A stretch of DNA of 64,000 nt, from positions 1 through 64,000 of the forward strand of contig DASYKS010000044.1 of the NCBI GenBank assembly GCA_035995205.1. Direction: 5' to 3'. A program made the translations under genes and the position numbers. Within the stretch, counting starts at the first letter, position 1. The number at the start of each line of letters is the position of its first letter. Below the pieces are notes generated by a model. The model saw nothing but the letters and a program-made list of their open reading frames with translations, was not told where the DNA came from and did no database searches. Positions 24,125 to 33,270 of this stretch are shown piece after piece. Origin of the DNA: DASYKS01 sp035995205. Its GTDB lineage: Bacteria; Acidobacteriota; Thermoanaerobaculia; Multivoradales; UBA5704.

Positions 24125-27100
24125 GTGCAGCCTGTCCATTCGACTCTGCGCCCCGTCCAGGGTGCGCCGCTCGAAGCGGCGCCCCTCTCCGACCGCCAAC
24201 GGCTCGCCGTGGTGCTGCAGGGCTCCGCCCTGCTCGCGCATCTGCAAGGGGCGGGATGGCATCTGCCCGAAGGGTGGTCGGGCGCCCGGGTGAACGCCGC
24301 CGGCCGGCTCGGCGGGCTGGTCGCGAGCCCGGGGCGGCTCGGTGCGGTCCAGGAGCTGCTGCGCGATCTGCTGGCGCGCTGTTTCGGCGAGACCGGAGTG
24401 CGCGGCCGGGGGGCGGCACGCCGCGCGGCCCGCGCGCTCGAAGAAGCGTGGGCGCTCGATCTGGCGCCTCTCTCGGCCGATGGCGCGGTCGCCCAGGTGC
24501 TCGCCGCGGCGCCGTTTCTCTGGGAGGCGGCGTTCGGAGAGGCGCGCCGGGCGCTCGGCGGCGAGCGGTTGCCGGTCGCGGTTCCGGCGGGTATGGAACC
24601 CTCCGCTAACGGGCACCGGCTCTGGCTCGCCGGTCCCGGTCCGTTTCGCCGCCGGGCGCTCGCTCTGGCGAAGGATTCCGCGACGCTCGGGGTGCTCCTT
24701 TCCGGACCGGAAGCGCGCGAGCTCTGGGTCGGCCCTCCGGCGCTCGAAGCACCCAGCGACCTGGTTGCCGCCGGCCGTTTTCACGGTGCGGTTTTGGCAT
24801 GGGAAAGAAATCCCCCGAGAACGGTTGCGGAGCGTCTGGCGTTCGCCCGTTCGCTCGAAGCTCTCGGCCGGTTCGAGCGGGCGCTCGAAGCGCTGGGCGA
24901 GGATCGCTCGCTCGAAGCTCGGGTGATTCGCGCGCGTTGCCAGCTGCGCCTCGGCCGGCTGGGGGCGACGCGCGCTGCGCTCTTTCGGCTGGAGGCGGTG
25001 GCCGCCAGCCCCGAGATCACGATCGAGTTGGCGGAGCTTGCGACCCGGACGTTTGCCAACGCCGGAGAGCCGGAAGCCGCAGCACGCTGGGTGGCGCACG
25101 CTCTCGCCGCGGCCGAGACGAAGGGGTCGAACCGCCCGCTCGGTGCACTCGCTTTTCGCGCCGCCCTGATCGCCGCGGTCGCGGCGTGGGACCGCGACGA
25201 GGGTGACGTTGCGCGAGTCCATCTCGCCCGGGCCGAAAGCGCGGTGGCCGATCCGCGGGACGCCTGGCGCCTCCATCAGGCGCGCGGTCTGGTCGCCTTG
25301 GCCGACGGTCAGTCGCGCGAGGCTGCCGATCATTTCGCGGCGGCGCTGCGCTCTGGACGCCGAGCCCTGCCGCGGTTCGAGGCCGGCGGGCTGTGGAACG
25401 ACCTGGGGCTGGCGCGCGCCGAGATCGACGACCTCGCGGGAGCCGAGCGAGCGTTTCTCCACGTCCACCGTCTGCTCGCGGGCTGCGACGGGCCACGGCG
25501 GACGACGCTCGCCCTCTACAACCTGGCGGAGGTCCGTCTGCGCCGTGGCCGACTGGGCGGCGTGCGCGAGATCCTGGAGGCATCGTCGACCGAGAATCGC
25601 CTGGCCGGCAACCTTCGCGGCCGGATTCACGACGCCGAGCTTTGGGTCCGCTTCGACCTCGCCCGCGGCCGGCCCGAGTCGGCGCTCGCCCGGATCGAGG
25701 GAGCCCGGGCGTTGCTCGGGGAGCGGCGGTCCGATTGGCGCGGCGCGGAGCTTGCGGCGCTCGCGGCGCGCGCGCTCGGCTGGCTGGGGCGGAGAGACGA
25801 AGCGGCCTCGGAGCTGGAAACCGCGGGAGAGCAGGCCCCGAGGCTGCTCGAACCGGAGGAGATCCCGGCCCTTCTGGCGCTCGCCGGTCGACGGGACGCG
25901 GCTCTCTCCGCCGCGAGCGGCACGCCCTGGTACCCGCTGTTCGCCGCGGCCCTCGGGGTGCGGCATCCTTCGGGAGCCTCGGACGACGTGCCCGAGCCGG
26001 ATCCCTCATCCCTCGACCTCCTGGAACCGGCGCGCGCGGCCCGGCTGGTGTTCGACCTCGAATCGATCGCGGCGCGCGATCCGGGACGCCGTTCGGACGG
26101 GGCGGAGATCGTCTCCCCCGCGCGTCGGCGTCGCGCCGCGGAGGTTCTGCGGCGGCAAGGCGCGGGGCGCTTCGCCGAGCGGCTCGAAGCGCATGATGTG
26201 AGCCCCGATGCGAAAGATTCGGCGCTCGACGAACCGGCCGCGGCGCACTCTGCCTTGCTCAAGCTCCGCCCGGCGCCGCCGGTTCCGGACGGGGAGCCGA
26301 AGGGCGGCTTTTCCTCACCTCCTGCGGTCGCGCGCCCGTCCGGTTGGATCGGCGATTGCCCGGCCTTGCAGAAAGCGTTCGACAAGATCGTGCGGCTCGC
26401 CCCGGGCGATCTCGCGGTGCTCGTCCTCGGCGAAAGCGGCACCGGCAAGGAGCTTGCCGCGCGCGAGATCCATCGCCGCAGCCGTCGCCATCGCGCCCCC
26501 TATGTAACCGTCAACTGCGCGGCGCTCTCCGAAACCCTCCTGCTCTCCGATCTGTTCGGCCATGTGCGCGGCGCGTTTACCGGCGCTGATCGCGAGCGTT
26601 TGGGAGTGTTTGAAACCGCGCAGGGCGGCACCGTCTTTCTCGACGAGATCGGCGATCTGCCGCCGGTCGCCCAAGGCATGTTGTTGCGCGTGCTGCAAGA
26701 GGGCGAGGTGCGGCGTCTGGGCGAAAGCTTGCCACGCAAGGTCGACGTGCGGGTGGTCGCCGCGACCCATCGCGATCTCGCCCGCGCGAGTCGCGAAGGG
26801 ACGTTTCGCCAAGATCTTTACTTTCGGTTGCGCGGTGCGAGCGTGACGCTGCCGCCGTTGCGCGAGCGCGGCGGCGACGTGCTCCTGCTCGCAACGAGCA
26901 TGATCGAACGCGAAGCGTCTCGCTTGAAGATCGTTCCGGTGCCGCGGCTCGACCGCGAAGCGGCGAATCGCCTGGCGGGTCATTCCTGGCCGGGCAACGT
27001 GCGCGAGCTGGAAAACGTCGTCCGCGTCGCTTGCCAACTCGCCTCGGGCGGCGCCGAGATCACGGCCGAGCATTTGGAGATCGAGGAAATACCCGGCGGC

Positions 27101-27268
27101 AAGAGCGCGGGCTCCTATCAGCGTCAGGTGAGCGAGCTGAAAAGCCGCCTTTTGCGCCAAGCCCTGTCCGCCGCGAACGGCAAGCGGGCGGCGGCCGCGC
27201 GCCTCCTCGGGCTCAGCCGCCAGGCGCTCTCCTATTTGATTCGCGAGCTGCGGATCGACGATTTCTGA
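24125..27268 (+). CDS. Sigma-54-type AAA+ transcriptional activator with long helical N-terminus
   Basis: About 1047 residues from a GTG at 24125; an open frame continues upstream but lacks plausible sequence. The N-terminal ~730 residues are Ala/Leu/Arg/Glu-rich with repeating helical hairpins like TPR units (for example AGGLWNDLGLARAEIDDLAG). The AAA+ domain (about 740-970) has Walker A GESGTGKE near 769, the sigma-54 contact loop GAFTGAD near 815, Walker B FLDEIGDLPP and the PGNVRELENVVR block. A Fis-type HTH closes the protein (AAARLLGLSRQALSYLI). It should remodel RNA polymerase with sigma-54. No GAF, PAS or receiver domain is present, so the helical region probably senses a partner protein. 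Confidence 0.88.
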   Translation: MQPVHSTLRPVQGAPLEAAPLSDRQRLAVVLQGSALLAHLQGAGWHLPEGWSGARVNAAGRLGGLVASPGRLGAVQELLRDLLARCFGETGVRGRGAARRAARALEEAWALDLAPLSADGAVAQVLAAAPFLWEAAFGEARRALGGERLPVAVPAGMEPSANGHRLWLAGPGPFRRRALALAKDSATLGVLLSGPEARELWVGPPALEAPSDLVAAGRFHGAVLAWERNPPRTVAERLAFARSLEALGRFERALEALGEDRSLEARVIRARCQLRLGRLGATRAALFRLEAVAASPEITIELAELATRTFANAGEPEAAARWVAHALAAAETKGSNRPLGALAFRAALIAAVAAWDRDEGDVARVHLARAESAVADPRDAWRLHQARGLVALADGQSREAADHFAAALRSGRRALPRFEAGGLWNDLGLARAEIDDLAGAERAFLHVHRLLAGCDGPRRTTLALYNLAEVRLRRGRLGGVREILEASSTENRLAGNLRGRIHDAELWVRFDLARGRPESALARIEGARALLGERRSDWRGAELAALAARALGWLGRRDEAASELETAGEQAPRLLEPEEIPALLALAGRRDAALSAASGTPWYPLFAAALGVRHPSGASDDVPEPDPSSLDLLEPARAARLVFDLESIAARDPGRRSDGAEIVSPARRRRAAEVLRRQGAGRFAERLEAHDVSPDAKDSALDEPAAAHSALLKLRPAPPVPDGEPKGGFSSPPAVARPSGWIGDCPALQKAFDKIVRLAPGDLAVLVLGESGTGKELAAREIHRRSRRHRAPYVTVNCAALSETLLLSDLFGHVRGAFTGADRERLGVFETAQGGTVFLDEIGDLPPVAQGMLLRVLQEGEVRRLGESLPRKVDVRVVAATHRDLARASREGTFRQDLYFRLRGASVTLPPLRERGGDVLLLATSMIEREASRLKIVPVPRLDREAANRLAGHSWPGNVRELENVVRVACQLASGGAEITAEHLEIEEIPGGKSAGSYQRQVSELKSRLLRQALSAANGKRAAAARLLGLSRQALSYLIRELRIDDF

Positions 27269-27293
27269 TTTATTTACCGCCGATCGATCCGGT

Positions 27294-27770
27294 CTAGGGC
27301 CAACACCGGCCTACTCGCGCGGCGATCGGTTCGATCCCTTCGCGATCGATCTCATCGAAGGCCGCCAGCTCGCGGGAATCGACGTCGAGCACGGCGACCA
27401 AGGCTCCCGCGCGATCGAAAACCGGCACGACGATCTCCGAACGCGCGGATTCGTCGCAGGCGATATGCCCGGGAAACTCGTGGACGTCGGGCACCAATTG
27501 GGTGCGGCGCTCGCGCGCGGCGGCGCCGCAAACGCCTTGCGCAAAAGGTATTTCGAGACAGCCGATGCCTCCTTGATAAGGCCCGACGCGCAACAGCTCC
27601 GGGGCGACGACGCGATAAAAGCCGGTCCAGCTGGCGGCAGGTAAACGCGCATGCAGGGCGGAGGCGACGGAGGCCATGGCGGCGATCGGATCTTCAAGGT
27701 CTGTGAGCAGTGAATCGATCTCGGCGAGCGCGTCGCGATAGATCGTCCGTCTTTCGTTTTCGTTGGTCAT
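27294..27770 (-). CDS. Free methionine-(R)-sulfoxide reductase (GAF domain)
   Basis: 158 residues, a single GAF domain. It matches the fRMsr (YebR-type) group: WTGFYR, GPYQGGIGCLEI, GVCGAAARERRTQLVPDVHE and FPGHIACDESARSEIVVPVF. Three cysteines, Cys71, Cys81 and Cys105, stand at the positions of the three redox cysteines of E. coli fRMsr, the last being catalytic. The enzyme reduces free Met-R-sulfoxide with thioredoxin, protecting the cytosol against oxidants. The gene is divergent from the two-HTH protein gene, and a shared 127-nt region between them carries a promoter for the other gene. Confidence 0.88.
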   Translation of the reverse strand: MTNENERRTIYRDALAEIDSLLTDLEDPIAAMASVASALHARLPAASWTGFYRVVAPELLRVGPYQGGIGCLEIPFAQGVCGAAARERRTQLVPDVHEFPGHIACDESARSEIVVPVFDRAGALVAVLDVDSRELAAFDEIDREGIEPIAARVGRCWP

Positions 27771-27792
27771 AGAGGCTATTGTAAGCCCATGG

Positions 27793-27821
27793 TTGACATA
27801 TCGGCGATGCTGCTCGATACT
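27793..27821 (+). promoter_or_regulatory. Sigma-70-like promoter of the two-HTH gene
   Basis: TTGACA at 27793-27798 and GATACT at 27816-27821 are separated by 17 nt. The gene starts 77 nt downstream at 27898, leaving an untranslated leader with an A-rich stretch and a GGAGG ribosome site. The -35 is perfect, the -10 fair. Confidence 0.55.
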
Positions 27822-27897
27822 TTGTCGCAGTGAAAACCCCTAAAGAAAAAACGGACTGCTCGATTTGCAAGTCCTAAAGCGGAGGAAGCGAACTCTC

Positions 27898-28671
27898 ATG
27901 GCCCAAAAACGTACCGTCCGAAAATCAGCGAAGAAAGCAGCGAAAGCTGCGAGCAAGCCCGCGGCCAAGCCGGCGGCCGCGGCAGAAACCGGGAACGAAG
28001 GGAACGAAGAGGGCCTGCTGACTCTGACCGAAGTTTCGAAGCGCTCGAAAATCTCGATGCCCACTCTCCAACGTTACAAGAAGCTGTATCAGTCGCGGAT
28101 TCCCTCGGTGGGCAAGGGGCGCAAGCAGCGCTACTTGGAAAGCTCGCTGCCGATCTTCGAGGAATTGAAGAACGAAAACATCGGGCGCCGCGGCCGGCCG
28201 AGGAAAGCCGCGACCAAGACCGGCCGTCCGGTTGGCCGGCCTCCGGGCCGCCCGGCTGCCGCGGCGGCCAAACCGGCCGCTCCTGCCGCAGCCGCGGCGC
28301 CGGCCGCCCGTCGCGGAAGGAAGCCGAGCTCGTCGGGCTCGTCGGGACTGATGACGCTTACCCAGATCAGCAAGCTCGCGGGGGTTTCCTATCCGACCGC
28401 GGTGCGCTATGTCCGTTTGTTCCTCGACCGGCTGCCGCACGAAGGAGAGGGGCGTCGCCGCCGTTTCTATTCCGGCGCGGTCGACGTGTTCAATCAGCTG
28501 CGTAAAGAGGGCGGCCGTGGCGGCCAACGGGTCGCGCGGATCGCGGGCCGAGCGGTCGAAGCGATCGAAAGCGGCGTGTCCGATCGGATCAAGCAGCTGG
28601 AGAAGGCGCAGCAGAGCTTTGAAAAGAAGCTGCGCACGTTGGCGCAGAGCCTCCAGAAGTTTCTCGAGTAG
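27898..28671 (+). CDS. DNA-binding protein with two MerR-like HTH units and AT-hook linker
   Basis: 257 residues from ATG 27898, preceded by GGAGG at a good distance. The protein has a Lys/Ala-rich tail (1-30) like that of histone-like proteins, a first MerR-type HTH unit (LLTLTEVSKRSKISMPTLQR, about 40-95), a basic linker with AT-hook-like GRPRK and GRPVGRPPGRP (98-119), an Ala/Pro spacer, and a second HTH unit (LMTLTQISKLAGVSYPTAVR, about 151-205). A C-terminal coiled coil (about 225-257) probably dimerises it. The two HTH units are related, so it arose by internal duplication. I know no named family with this layout; a nucleoid-associated or global regulator role is inference. Confidence 0.75.
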   Translation: MAQKRTVRKSAKKAAKAASKPAAKPAAAAETGNEGNEEGLLTLTEVSKRSKISMPTLQRYKKLYQSRIPSVGKGRKQRYLESSLPIFEELKNENIGRRGRPRKAATKTGRPVGRPPGRPAAAAAKPAAPAAAAAPAARRGRKPSSSGSSGLMTLTQISKLAGVSYPTAVRYVRLFLDRLPHEGEGRRRRFYSGAVDVFNQLRKEGGRGGQRVARIAGRAVEAIESGVSDRIKQLEKAQQSFEKKLRTLAQSLQKFLE

Positions 28672-28695
28672 AGCTCCTCGAATAGGCCGAGCAAG

Positions 28696-28736
28696 GCATG
28701 CGGGGCGGGTGGTACAACCCGCCCCGCATGCGTTTT
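28696..28736. terminator. Strong bidirectional terminator hairpin
   Basis: A perfect 15-bp GC-rich stem (28696-28710 with 28717-28731) closes a 6-nt loop and is followed by TTTT at 28733-28736. It lies between the convergent two-HTH gene and thiL and can serve both, though the T-run favours the rightward transcript. Confidence 0.8.
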
Positions 28737-28746
28737 CAGTTTCGTT

Positions 28747-29760
28747 TCAGCTCAGGTGGTCCCAACCGAGCGGAGGCAGCTTTCGATTCGCTCCGTCGAT
28801 GCGTAGCCGGACGGCGCGGCCGGCCGTGATCGTTCCGATCGGCGTGCAAGGGAATTCGCTCGGCGGCACGTTCCGCATCGGCAAGCTGAACAACAAGACA
28901 TAGTCCTCGCCGCCGGAAAGCGCGAGATCGAGCGGATTTTCGCCGACCGCGGCGCACAGCTCGGCGAACCGCGGGGCGAGCGGCAGAGCCGCGGCGTCGA
29001 TCTCGGCGCCGACTTTCGATTCATTGCACAGCCGGTGAAGGTCGCGCGCAAGGCCGTCCGAGACGTCGAGCGCCGCCGCGCGTTTCGCCCTGCCGAGGGC
29101 TTGCCCGAGAGCGAGCTGCGGTTGCGGCTCGACGTGCCGTCGGATCGCATTCCGGGCGGCTCGCGCGAGCGCGGGGGGAATGCCGAGATCGTTCGGCAGG
29201 GTGACTCGTCCGCGGGCGTCCATTCCCGCGCCGCGCGCGAGCAGCCGCTGGCCGAGAGCCGATTCCCCGATCGTTCCGCCGAGGTAGAGGAGATCGCCCG
29301 CGCGGGCCGCACTCCGCTTGAGCCAGCGCCCCCCCGAAGGACGCCGGCCGAGAAGCGTGAGCGTGGCGACCAGGCCTTGGGGGCTACGCGCGAGGTCGCC
29401 GCCCGCGAGGGTTACCCCCGCGCTTTGCGTCGCTCGCACGAACGCCTGGAAAAAACGGCGCGCGGGAAATCCGGGCGGAACGGCGAGCGAAAGAAACGCC
29501 CAGACGGGCAGCGCGCCGGTCGCGGCGAGATCGGAAAGGTTCACCGCGAGCAACCGGCGGGCGACCAGCGCGGGATCGAGCCCGGCGGGAAAATGAATCC
29601 CTTCGATTTGACTGTCGACGGTGACCGCCCAGTCGCCGCCGAGGTTGAGAAACGCCGCGTCGTCGCCGATCGGGCTTTTGTTTTTCGAACGGTTCCCCAG
29701 GCGCCGGAGCCAGCCGATCAGTCGATCCTCGGACTCCGGGCCGGCCGCCTCCAGCGCCAT
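28747..29760 (-). CDS. thiL: Thiamine-monophosphate kinase
   Basis: 337 residues, the usual size. It phosphorylates thiamine monophosphate to the active diphosphate with ATP. The PurM-like fold is visible from the N-terminal IGDDAAFL (metal and ATP ligands), VTVDSQIEGIHF, the NLSDLAATGALP motif, GGDLARSP, the DVSDGLARDLHRL block and SGGEDYVLLF near the end. It is the last gene of the leftward DUF2520-mglA-nrdR-hsp20-lon unit, starting 3 nt after the lon stop. Confidence 0.93.
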   Translation of the reverse strand: MALEAAGPESEDRLIGWLRRLGNRSKNKSPIGDDAAFLNLGGDWAVTVDSQIEGIHFPAGLDPALVARRLLAVNLSDLAATGALPVWAFLSLAVPPGFPARRFFQAFVRATQSAGVTLAGGDLARSPQGLVATLTLLGRRPSGGRWLKRSAARAGDLLYLGGTIGESALGQRLLARGAGMDARGRVTLPNDLGIPPALARAARNAIRRHVEPQPQLALGQALGRAKRAAALDVSDGLARDLHRLCNESKVGAEIDAAALPLAPRFAELCAAVGENPLDLALSGGEDYVLLFSLPMRNVPPSEFPCTPIGTITAGRAVRLRIDGANRKLPPLGWDHLS

Positions 29761-29763
29761 GGC

Positions 29764-32271
29764 TCAGGGGGCGACAGGTGCGGCTTCGCCCGCCGGAGAG
29801 AAGGCGGGAGCCGGAAGCGGCGCGCTGGTCTTCGCCTCCGGAGTTTCCGGGATCGCGACGGCTTTTTCAGTTTCGGCCGCTCCGGCTTCCACGGCGACCG
29901 GCAGCAGCGCGTAATCCAGCACTTCGCCCATGTGCTCGACGAAATGGAAAGTGAGCCCTTCCTGGATCGCGGCGGGAACCTCGATCAGATCGCGCCGATT
30001 GAGCTTCGGCACCAGCAGGACGTGAATCCCCGCGAGCTTGGCGGCGAGCACTTTTTCTTTCAGTCCGCCGATCGGCAGGACGTCGCCCCGCAACGTGATC
30101 TCGCCGGTCATCGCGACCCGCCGATGGATCGGCCGGCCGGTGAGCACGGAGAGCACCGCCGTGCCGATCGTGATGCCGGCCGAAGGGCCGTCCTTCGGAA
30201 TCGATCCCGCCGGCACGTGGATGTGCAGGTCGCGCTTGGCGAACCAATCTTCCGGCAGGCCGTGGTCCGCCGCGTAGGCCCGCGCGTAGGAGAGGGCCGC
30301 CTGGGCCGATTCTTTCATCACGTCGCCGAGCTGGCCGGTGAGCAGCAGGAGCCCCTTGCCCGGAACCGCGATCACCTCGATGAACAGAAGGTCGCCGCCC
30401 GCCGCGGTCCAGGCGAGCCCGGTGGCAACCCCCACCCGGTCGCGGTCGAGCAGCTCTTCGTTGTAATGCTTGCGCGGCCCGAGAAAGGTCTCGATCTGCG
30501 CGGGATCTAAAGTGATCATCGCGTCGTCGCCGCGCGCGACCCGCACGGCCACCTTGCGGCAGACCGCGGCGAGCTCGCGCTCCAGATTGCGCAGGCCGGC
30601 TTCTTTCGTGTAATCAGTGATGATCTTGCGCAGCCCCGCGTCGGGCAGGTCGACGTGGCGCTCTTCGAGCCCGTTTTCCTTCAGCTGCTTGGGGATCAGA
30701 TGGCGGCGCGCGATCTGAAGCTTTTCTTCCTCGGTATAACCCGAAAGGCGGATCACTTCCATCCGGTCCAGGAACGCGGGCTGGATCGGATCGAGCATGT
30801 TCGCGGTGGCGATGAACAGCACGCGCGACAGATCGTAGGGAATCCCCAGGTAGTGATCGACAAAGCCGTAGTTCTGTTCCGGGTCGAGCACTTCGAGCAG
30901 CGCCGACGACGGATCGCCGCGGAAATCGGCGCCGATCTTGTCGATCTCGTCGAGCACGAATACCGGGTTCGACGTCCCGGCCTGGCGCACCCCTTGGAGG
31001 ATACGCCCGGGCAGAGCGCCGACGTAGGTTCGGCGGTGGCCGCGCACCTCCGCCTCGTCGCGCACCCCGCCGAGCGAGATGCGAACGAACTGGCGTCCCA
31101 TGGCGCGGGCGATCGAGCGGCCGAGGGAGGTCTTACCGACGCCCGGAGGGCCGACGAAACAGAGGATCGGGCCGCGGGTGTCGTTCTTGAGCTTGCGCAC
31201 CGCGAGGAATTCGAGGATCCGCTCCTTGATCTTCTCCAGGTCGTAGTGGTCCTCGTCGAGGATCTGCCGGCCATGGTCGAGATCGAGGTCGTCCACCGAG
31301 GTGGTGGCCCACGGCAGGGCGGTCAGCCAATCGAGATAGGTGCGGATGATCTGCGTCTCCGCGCTTTCGGGATGGCTGCGCTCCAGGCGGCGGATCTGCC
31401 GCTCCAGCTCTTCTTTGCCCTCGACCGAAAGCCCCTTGTCCTCGGCGAGCTTCCGGTAGTTGGCGATCTCTTCGGCGAGCTCCTCGCCTTCGCCCAGCTC
31501 CGTTTGGATCGCCTTGAGCTGCTGGCGCAGGTAATACTCGCGCTGGCTCTTGTCCATCTCGCCGCGTGCCTGCGACGAGATCTCCTGCTGCATCGTGAGC
31601 ACTTGGATCTCGCGCACCAGCAGGTCGCTCACCCGCTTCAGCCGCTCGATCGGATCGAACGTTTCCAAGAGCTGCTGCGCTTCGAGCGGCTTCAAATCCA
31701 AATTGCTCGCGGCGAGATCGGCGAGACGGCCGGCCTCTTCGAGGTTGGCCGCTATCACCATCACCTCGGGCGAGATCGCCTTGCCCAGCGACACGGCGCG
31801 GTCGAGGCTCTCTTTGACCGAGCGGACCAGCGCCTCGGTTTCCAAAGTGCGCTCGAACGCGACGTCGTCGAGCCGTTCGATCTTCGCTTGCAGGTAGGGC
31901 TCGGTCTGGCCGATGTGGACCACCCGGGCACGCGCCAGCCCCTGGACCAGGATGCGGATGCGTCCGTCCGGCAGCTTGAGCATGCGCATGATGATCGCCG
32001 CCGTGCCGACGGAAAAGAGGTCCGGTTCGCCGGGGTTTTCGATCGCACCGTCGCGCTGGGCGACCAGCAGGATCACCCGGCTTTCGGCCAGCGCGCGATC
32101 GACCGCGAACACGCTTTTGTCCCGCCCGACCGACAGCGGCAGGATGATGTACGGGAAGATCACCGTGTCTTTGAGCGGCAGGACCGGTAGAACGTCCGGA
32201 ATCTTGATCGCGTCCTCGGGCGTCTCGGAGGGCGGCCGGGTGGGAACGCCTGTCGTCATGGCGGTGCTCAT
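29764..32271 (-). CDS. lon: ATP-dependent protease Lon
   Basis: 835 residues. The N-terminal substrate-binding LON domain (about 25-220, beginning LPVLPLKDTVIFPYI) is followed by a coiled coil, an AAA+ module with Walker A GPPGVGKTS near 372 and FVLDEIDKIG, and the S16 protease domain with the catalytic Ser near 697 (KDGPSAGITIGTA) and Lys in GGLKEKVLAAKLAG. It degrades misfolded and regulatory proteins in the cytosol. A C-terminal Ala/Pro/Glu-rich tail of about 40 residues extends past the usual end. Its start overlaps the hsp20 stop by 4 nt, so a holding chaperone and a protease are made together. Confidence 0.96.
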   Translation of the reverse strand: MSTAMTTGVPTRPPSETPEDAIKIPDVLPVLPLKDTVIFPYIILPLSVGRDKSVFAVDRALAESRVILLVAQRDGAIENPGEPDLFSVGTAAIIMRMLKLPDGRIRILVQGLARARVVHIGQTEPYLQAKIERLDDVAFERTLETEALVRSVKESLDRAVSLGKAISPEVMVIAANLEEAGRLADLAASNLDLKPLEAQQLLETFDPIERLKRVSDLLVREIQVLTMQQEISSQARGEMDKSQREYYLRQQLKAIQTELGEGEELAEEIANYRKLAEDKGLSVEGKEELERQIRRLERSHPESAETQIIRTYLDWLTALPWATTSVDDLDLDHGRQILDEDHYDLEKIKERILEFLAVRKLKNDTRGPILCFVGPPGVGKTSLGRSIARAMGRQFVRISLGGVRDEAEVRGHRRTYVGALPGRILQGVRQAGTSNPVFVLDEIDKIGADFRGDPSSALLEVLDPEQNYGFVDHYLGIPYDLSRVLFIATANMLDPIQPAFLDRMEVIRLSGYTEEEKLQIARRHLIPKQLKENGLEERHVDLPDAGLRKIITDYTKEAGLRNLERELAAVCRKVAVRVARGDDAMITLDPAQIETFLGPRKHYNEELLDRDRVGVATGLAWTAAGGDLLFIEVIAVPGKGLLLLTGQLGDVMKESAQAALSYARAYAADHGLPEDWFAKRDLHIHVPAGSIPKDGPSAGITIGTAVLSVLTGRPIHRRVAMTGEITLRGDVLPIGGLKEKVLAAKLAGIHVLLVPKLNRRDLIEVPAAIQEGLTFHFVEHMGEVLDYALLPVAVEAGAAETEKAVAIPETPEAKTSAPLPAPAFSPAGEAAPVAP

Positions 32272-32792
32272 CCCCCCTCCTCGTCGTCTTTCGGCGCGGT
32301 ACCCAGCGCGGCAATCTTGGCGGCGGGTGGTGGATCACCGGGGGCGCCGGGTATACCGACCTCTTCGATCGGCACCGGGCGCGCGGCCAGACGCTTCTCT
32401 TCGACCTTGGGGAACTTCACGGCGAGCAGTCCGTCGGTCAGACGGGCGCTCCCTTGATGACTGTTGACCGGTATGAACAATTGCACCTCGCGGCGAAAGC
32501 GGCCGTGCGCGCGCTCGATGCGCTGAAATCGGATCTTGTCGGCTGGCAGCGGCGTCGTTTTCACTCCGGAGATAGCAACTCTCGTGCCGCGAACCTCGAT
32601 CTTGATGTCCTCGGGCGCCAAACCGGGCACCTCGACCAGGATCAGGATCGAATCGGCGGTTTCCACGATGTCCAGCTCGGGGCACCATTCGGTCGCGGGG
32701 TCGGCGCCAAGCTCCAACGCCTCCTCGAACAGGCGCTCCATCTCGGTGTGGAAGCGGGAGATCAGCTCGATCGACGCGATCCGTTTCGCCAC
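32268..32792 (-). CDS. Hsp20/alpha-crystallin small heat-shock protein
   Basis: 174 residues. The alpha-crystallin domain runs from about 40 to 135: WCPELDIVETADSILILVEV, PGLAPEDIKIEVRGTRVAIS, RAHGRFRREVQLF, and the closing GLLAVKFPKVEEKR (equivalent of the GVLTVTVPK strand). N-terminal helical and C-terminal Pro/Ala-rich segments flank it; an Ile-X-Ile-like tail is replaced by VPIEEVGI. Such proteins bind unfolding proteins without ATP. It starts 3 nt after the nrdR stop and overlaps lon. Confidence 0.9.
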   Translation of the reverse strand: MAKRIASIELISRFHTEMERLFEEALELGADPATEWCPELDIVETADSILILVEVPGLAPEDIKIEVRGTRVAISGVKTTPLPADKIRFQRIERAHGRFRREVQLFIPVNSHQGSARLTDGLLAVKFPKVEEKRLAARPVPIEEVGIPGAPGDPPPAAKIAALGTAPKDDEEGG

Positions 32793-32795
32793 GGC

Positions 32796-33260
32796 TTACT
32801 CCTCTTCCTGACGTTGGATCAAGTTCTGGACCACGTCGGTGAACGAGCCGATGTCCTCGAACCGGCGATAGACCGAGGCGAACCGGACGTAGGCCACCTG
32901 GTCCAGCTCGCGCAGCCGTTCCATCACGAACGCGCCGATGTCGCGGGTCGAGATCTCGCGGTCCTCGCGCTCGTGAAGCAATGTCTCCGCGTCGTCGGCG
33001 ATCTTTTCGAGCTGTTTGCCCGACACCGGCCGTTTCTCGCACGCCCGGTAGAGGCCGGAGAGCAGCTTCTTGCGGCTGAATTCCTCGCGCCGGCCGTCGT
33101 GCTTGACGACCATGTAAGGGATGCCTTCGATCTGCTCGTAGGAGGTGAAACGCCGGCCGCAGCCGAGGCACTCGCGGCGGCGGCGGATCACCTCGCCGTC
33201 GCGGCTCTCGCGCGAATCGACCACCCGATCGCGGTTCTCGGAGCAGAACGGGCACCTCAT
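32796..33260 (-). CDS. nrdR: Transcriptional repressor NrdR
   Basis: 154 residues, the normal length. NrdR represses ribonucleotide reductase genes and others in response to the ATP/dATP balance. The N-terminal zinc ribbon has its two Cys pairs in MRCPFCSENRDRVVDSRESR and ECLGCGRRFTSYE; the ATP-cone follows (VVKHDGRREEFSRKKLLSGL through the ISTRDIGAFVMERL block), ending in VAYVRFASVYRRFEDIGSF. No NrdR box or nrd gene is in this window, so its target lies elsewhere. Confidence 0.95.
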   Translation of the reverse strand: MRCPFCSENRDRVVDSRESRDGEVIRRRRECLGCGRRFTSYEQIEGIPYMVVKHDGRREEFSRKKLLSGLYRACEKRPVSGKQLEKIADDAETLLHEREDREISTRDIGAFVMERLRELDQVAYVRFASVYRRFEDIGSFTDVVQNLIQRQEEE

Positions 33261-33270
33261 GGGCGCGCGG

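Noticed and set aside
24008..25966. 652-codon minus-strand open frame opposite the sigma-54 activator
   Set aside because: Arg/Gly/Pro-rich shadow; the plus strand carries the recognisable AAA+ and HTH domains in frame.
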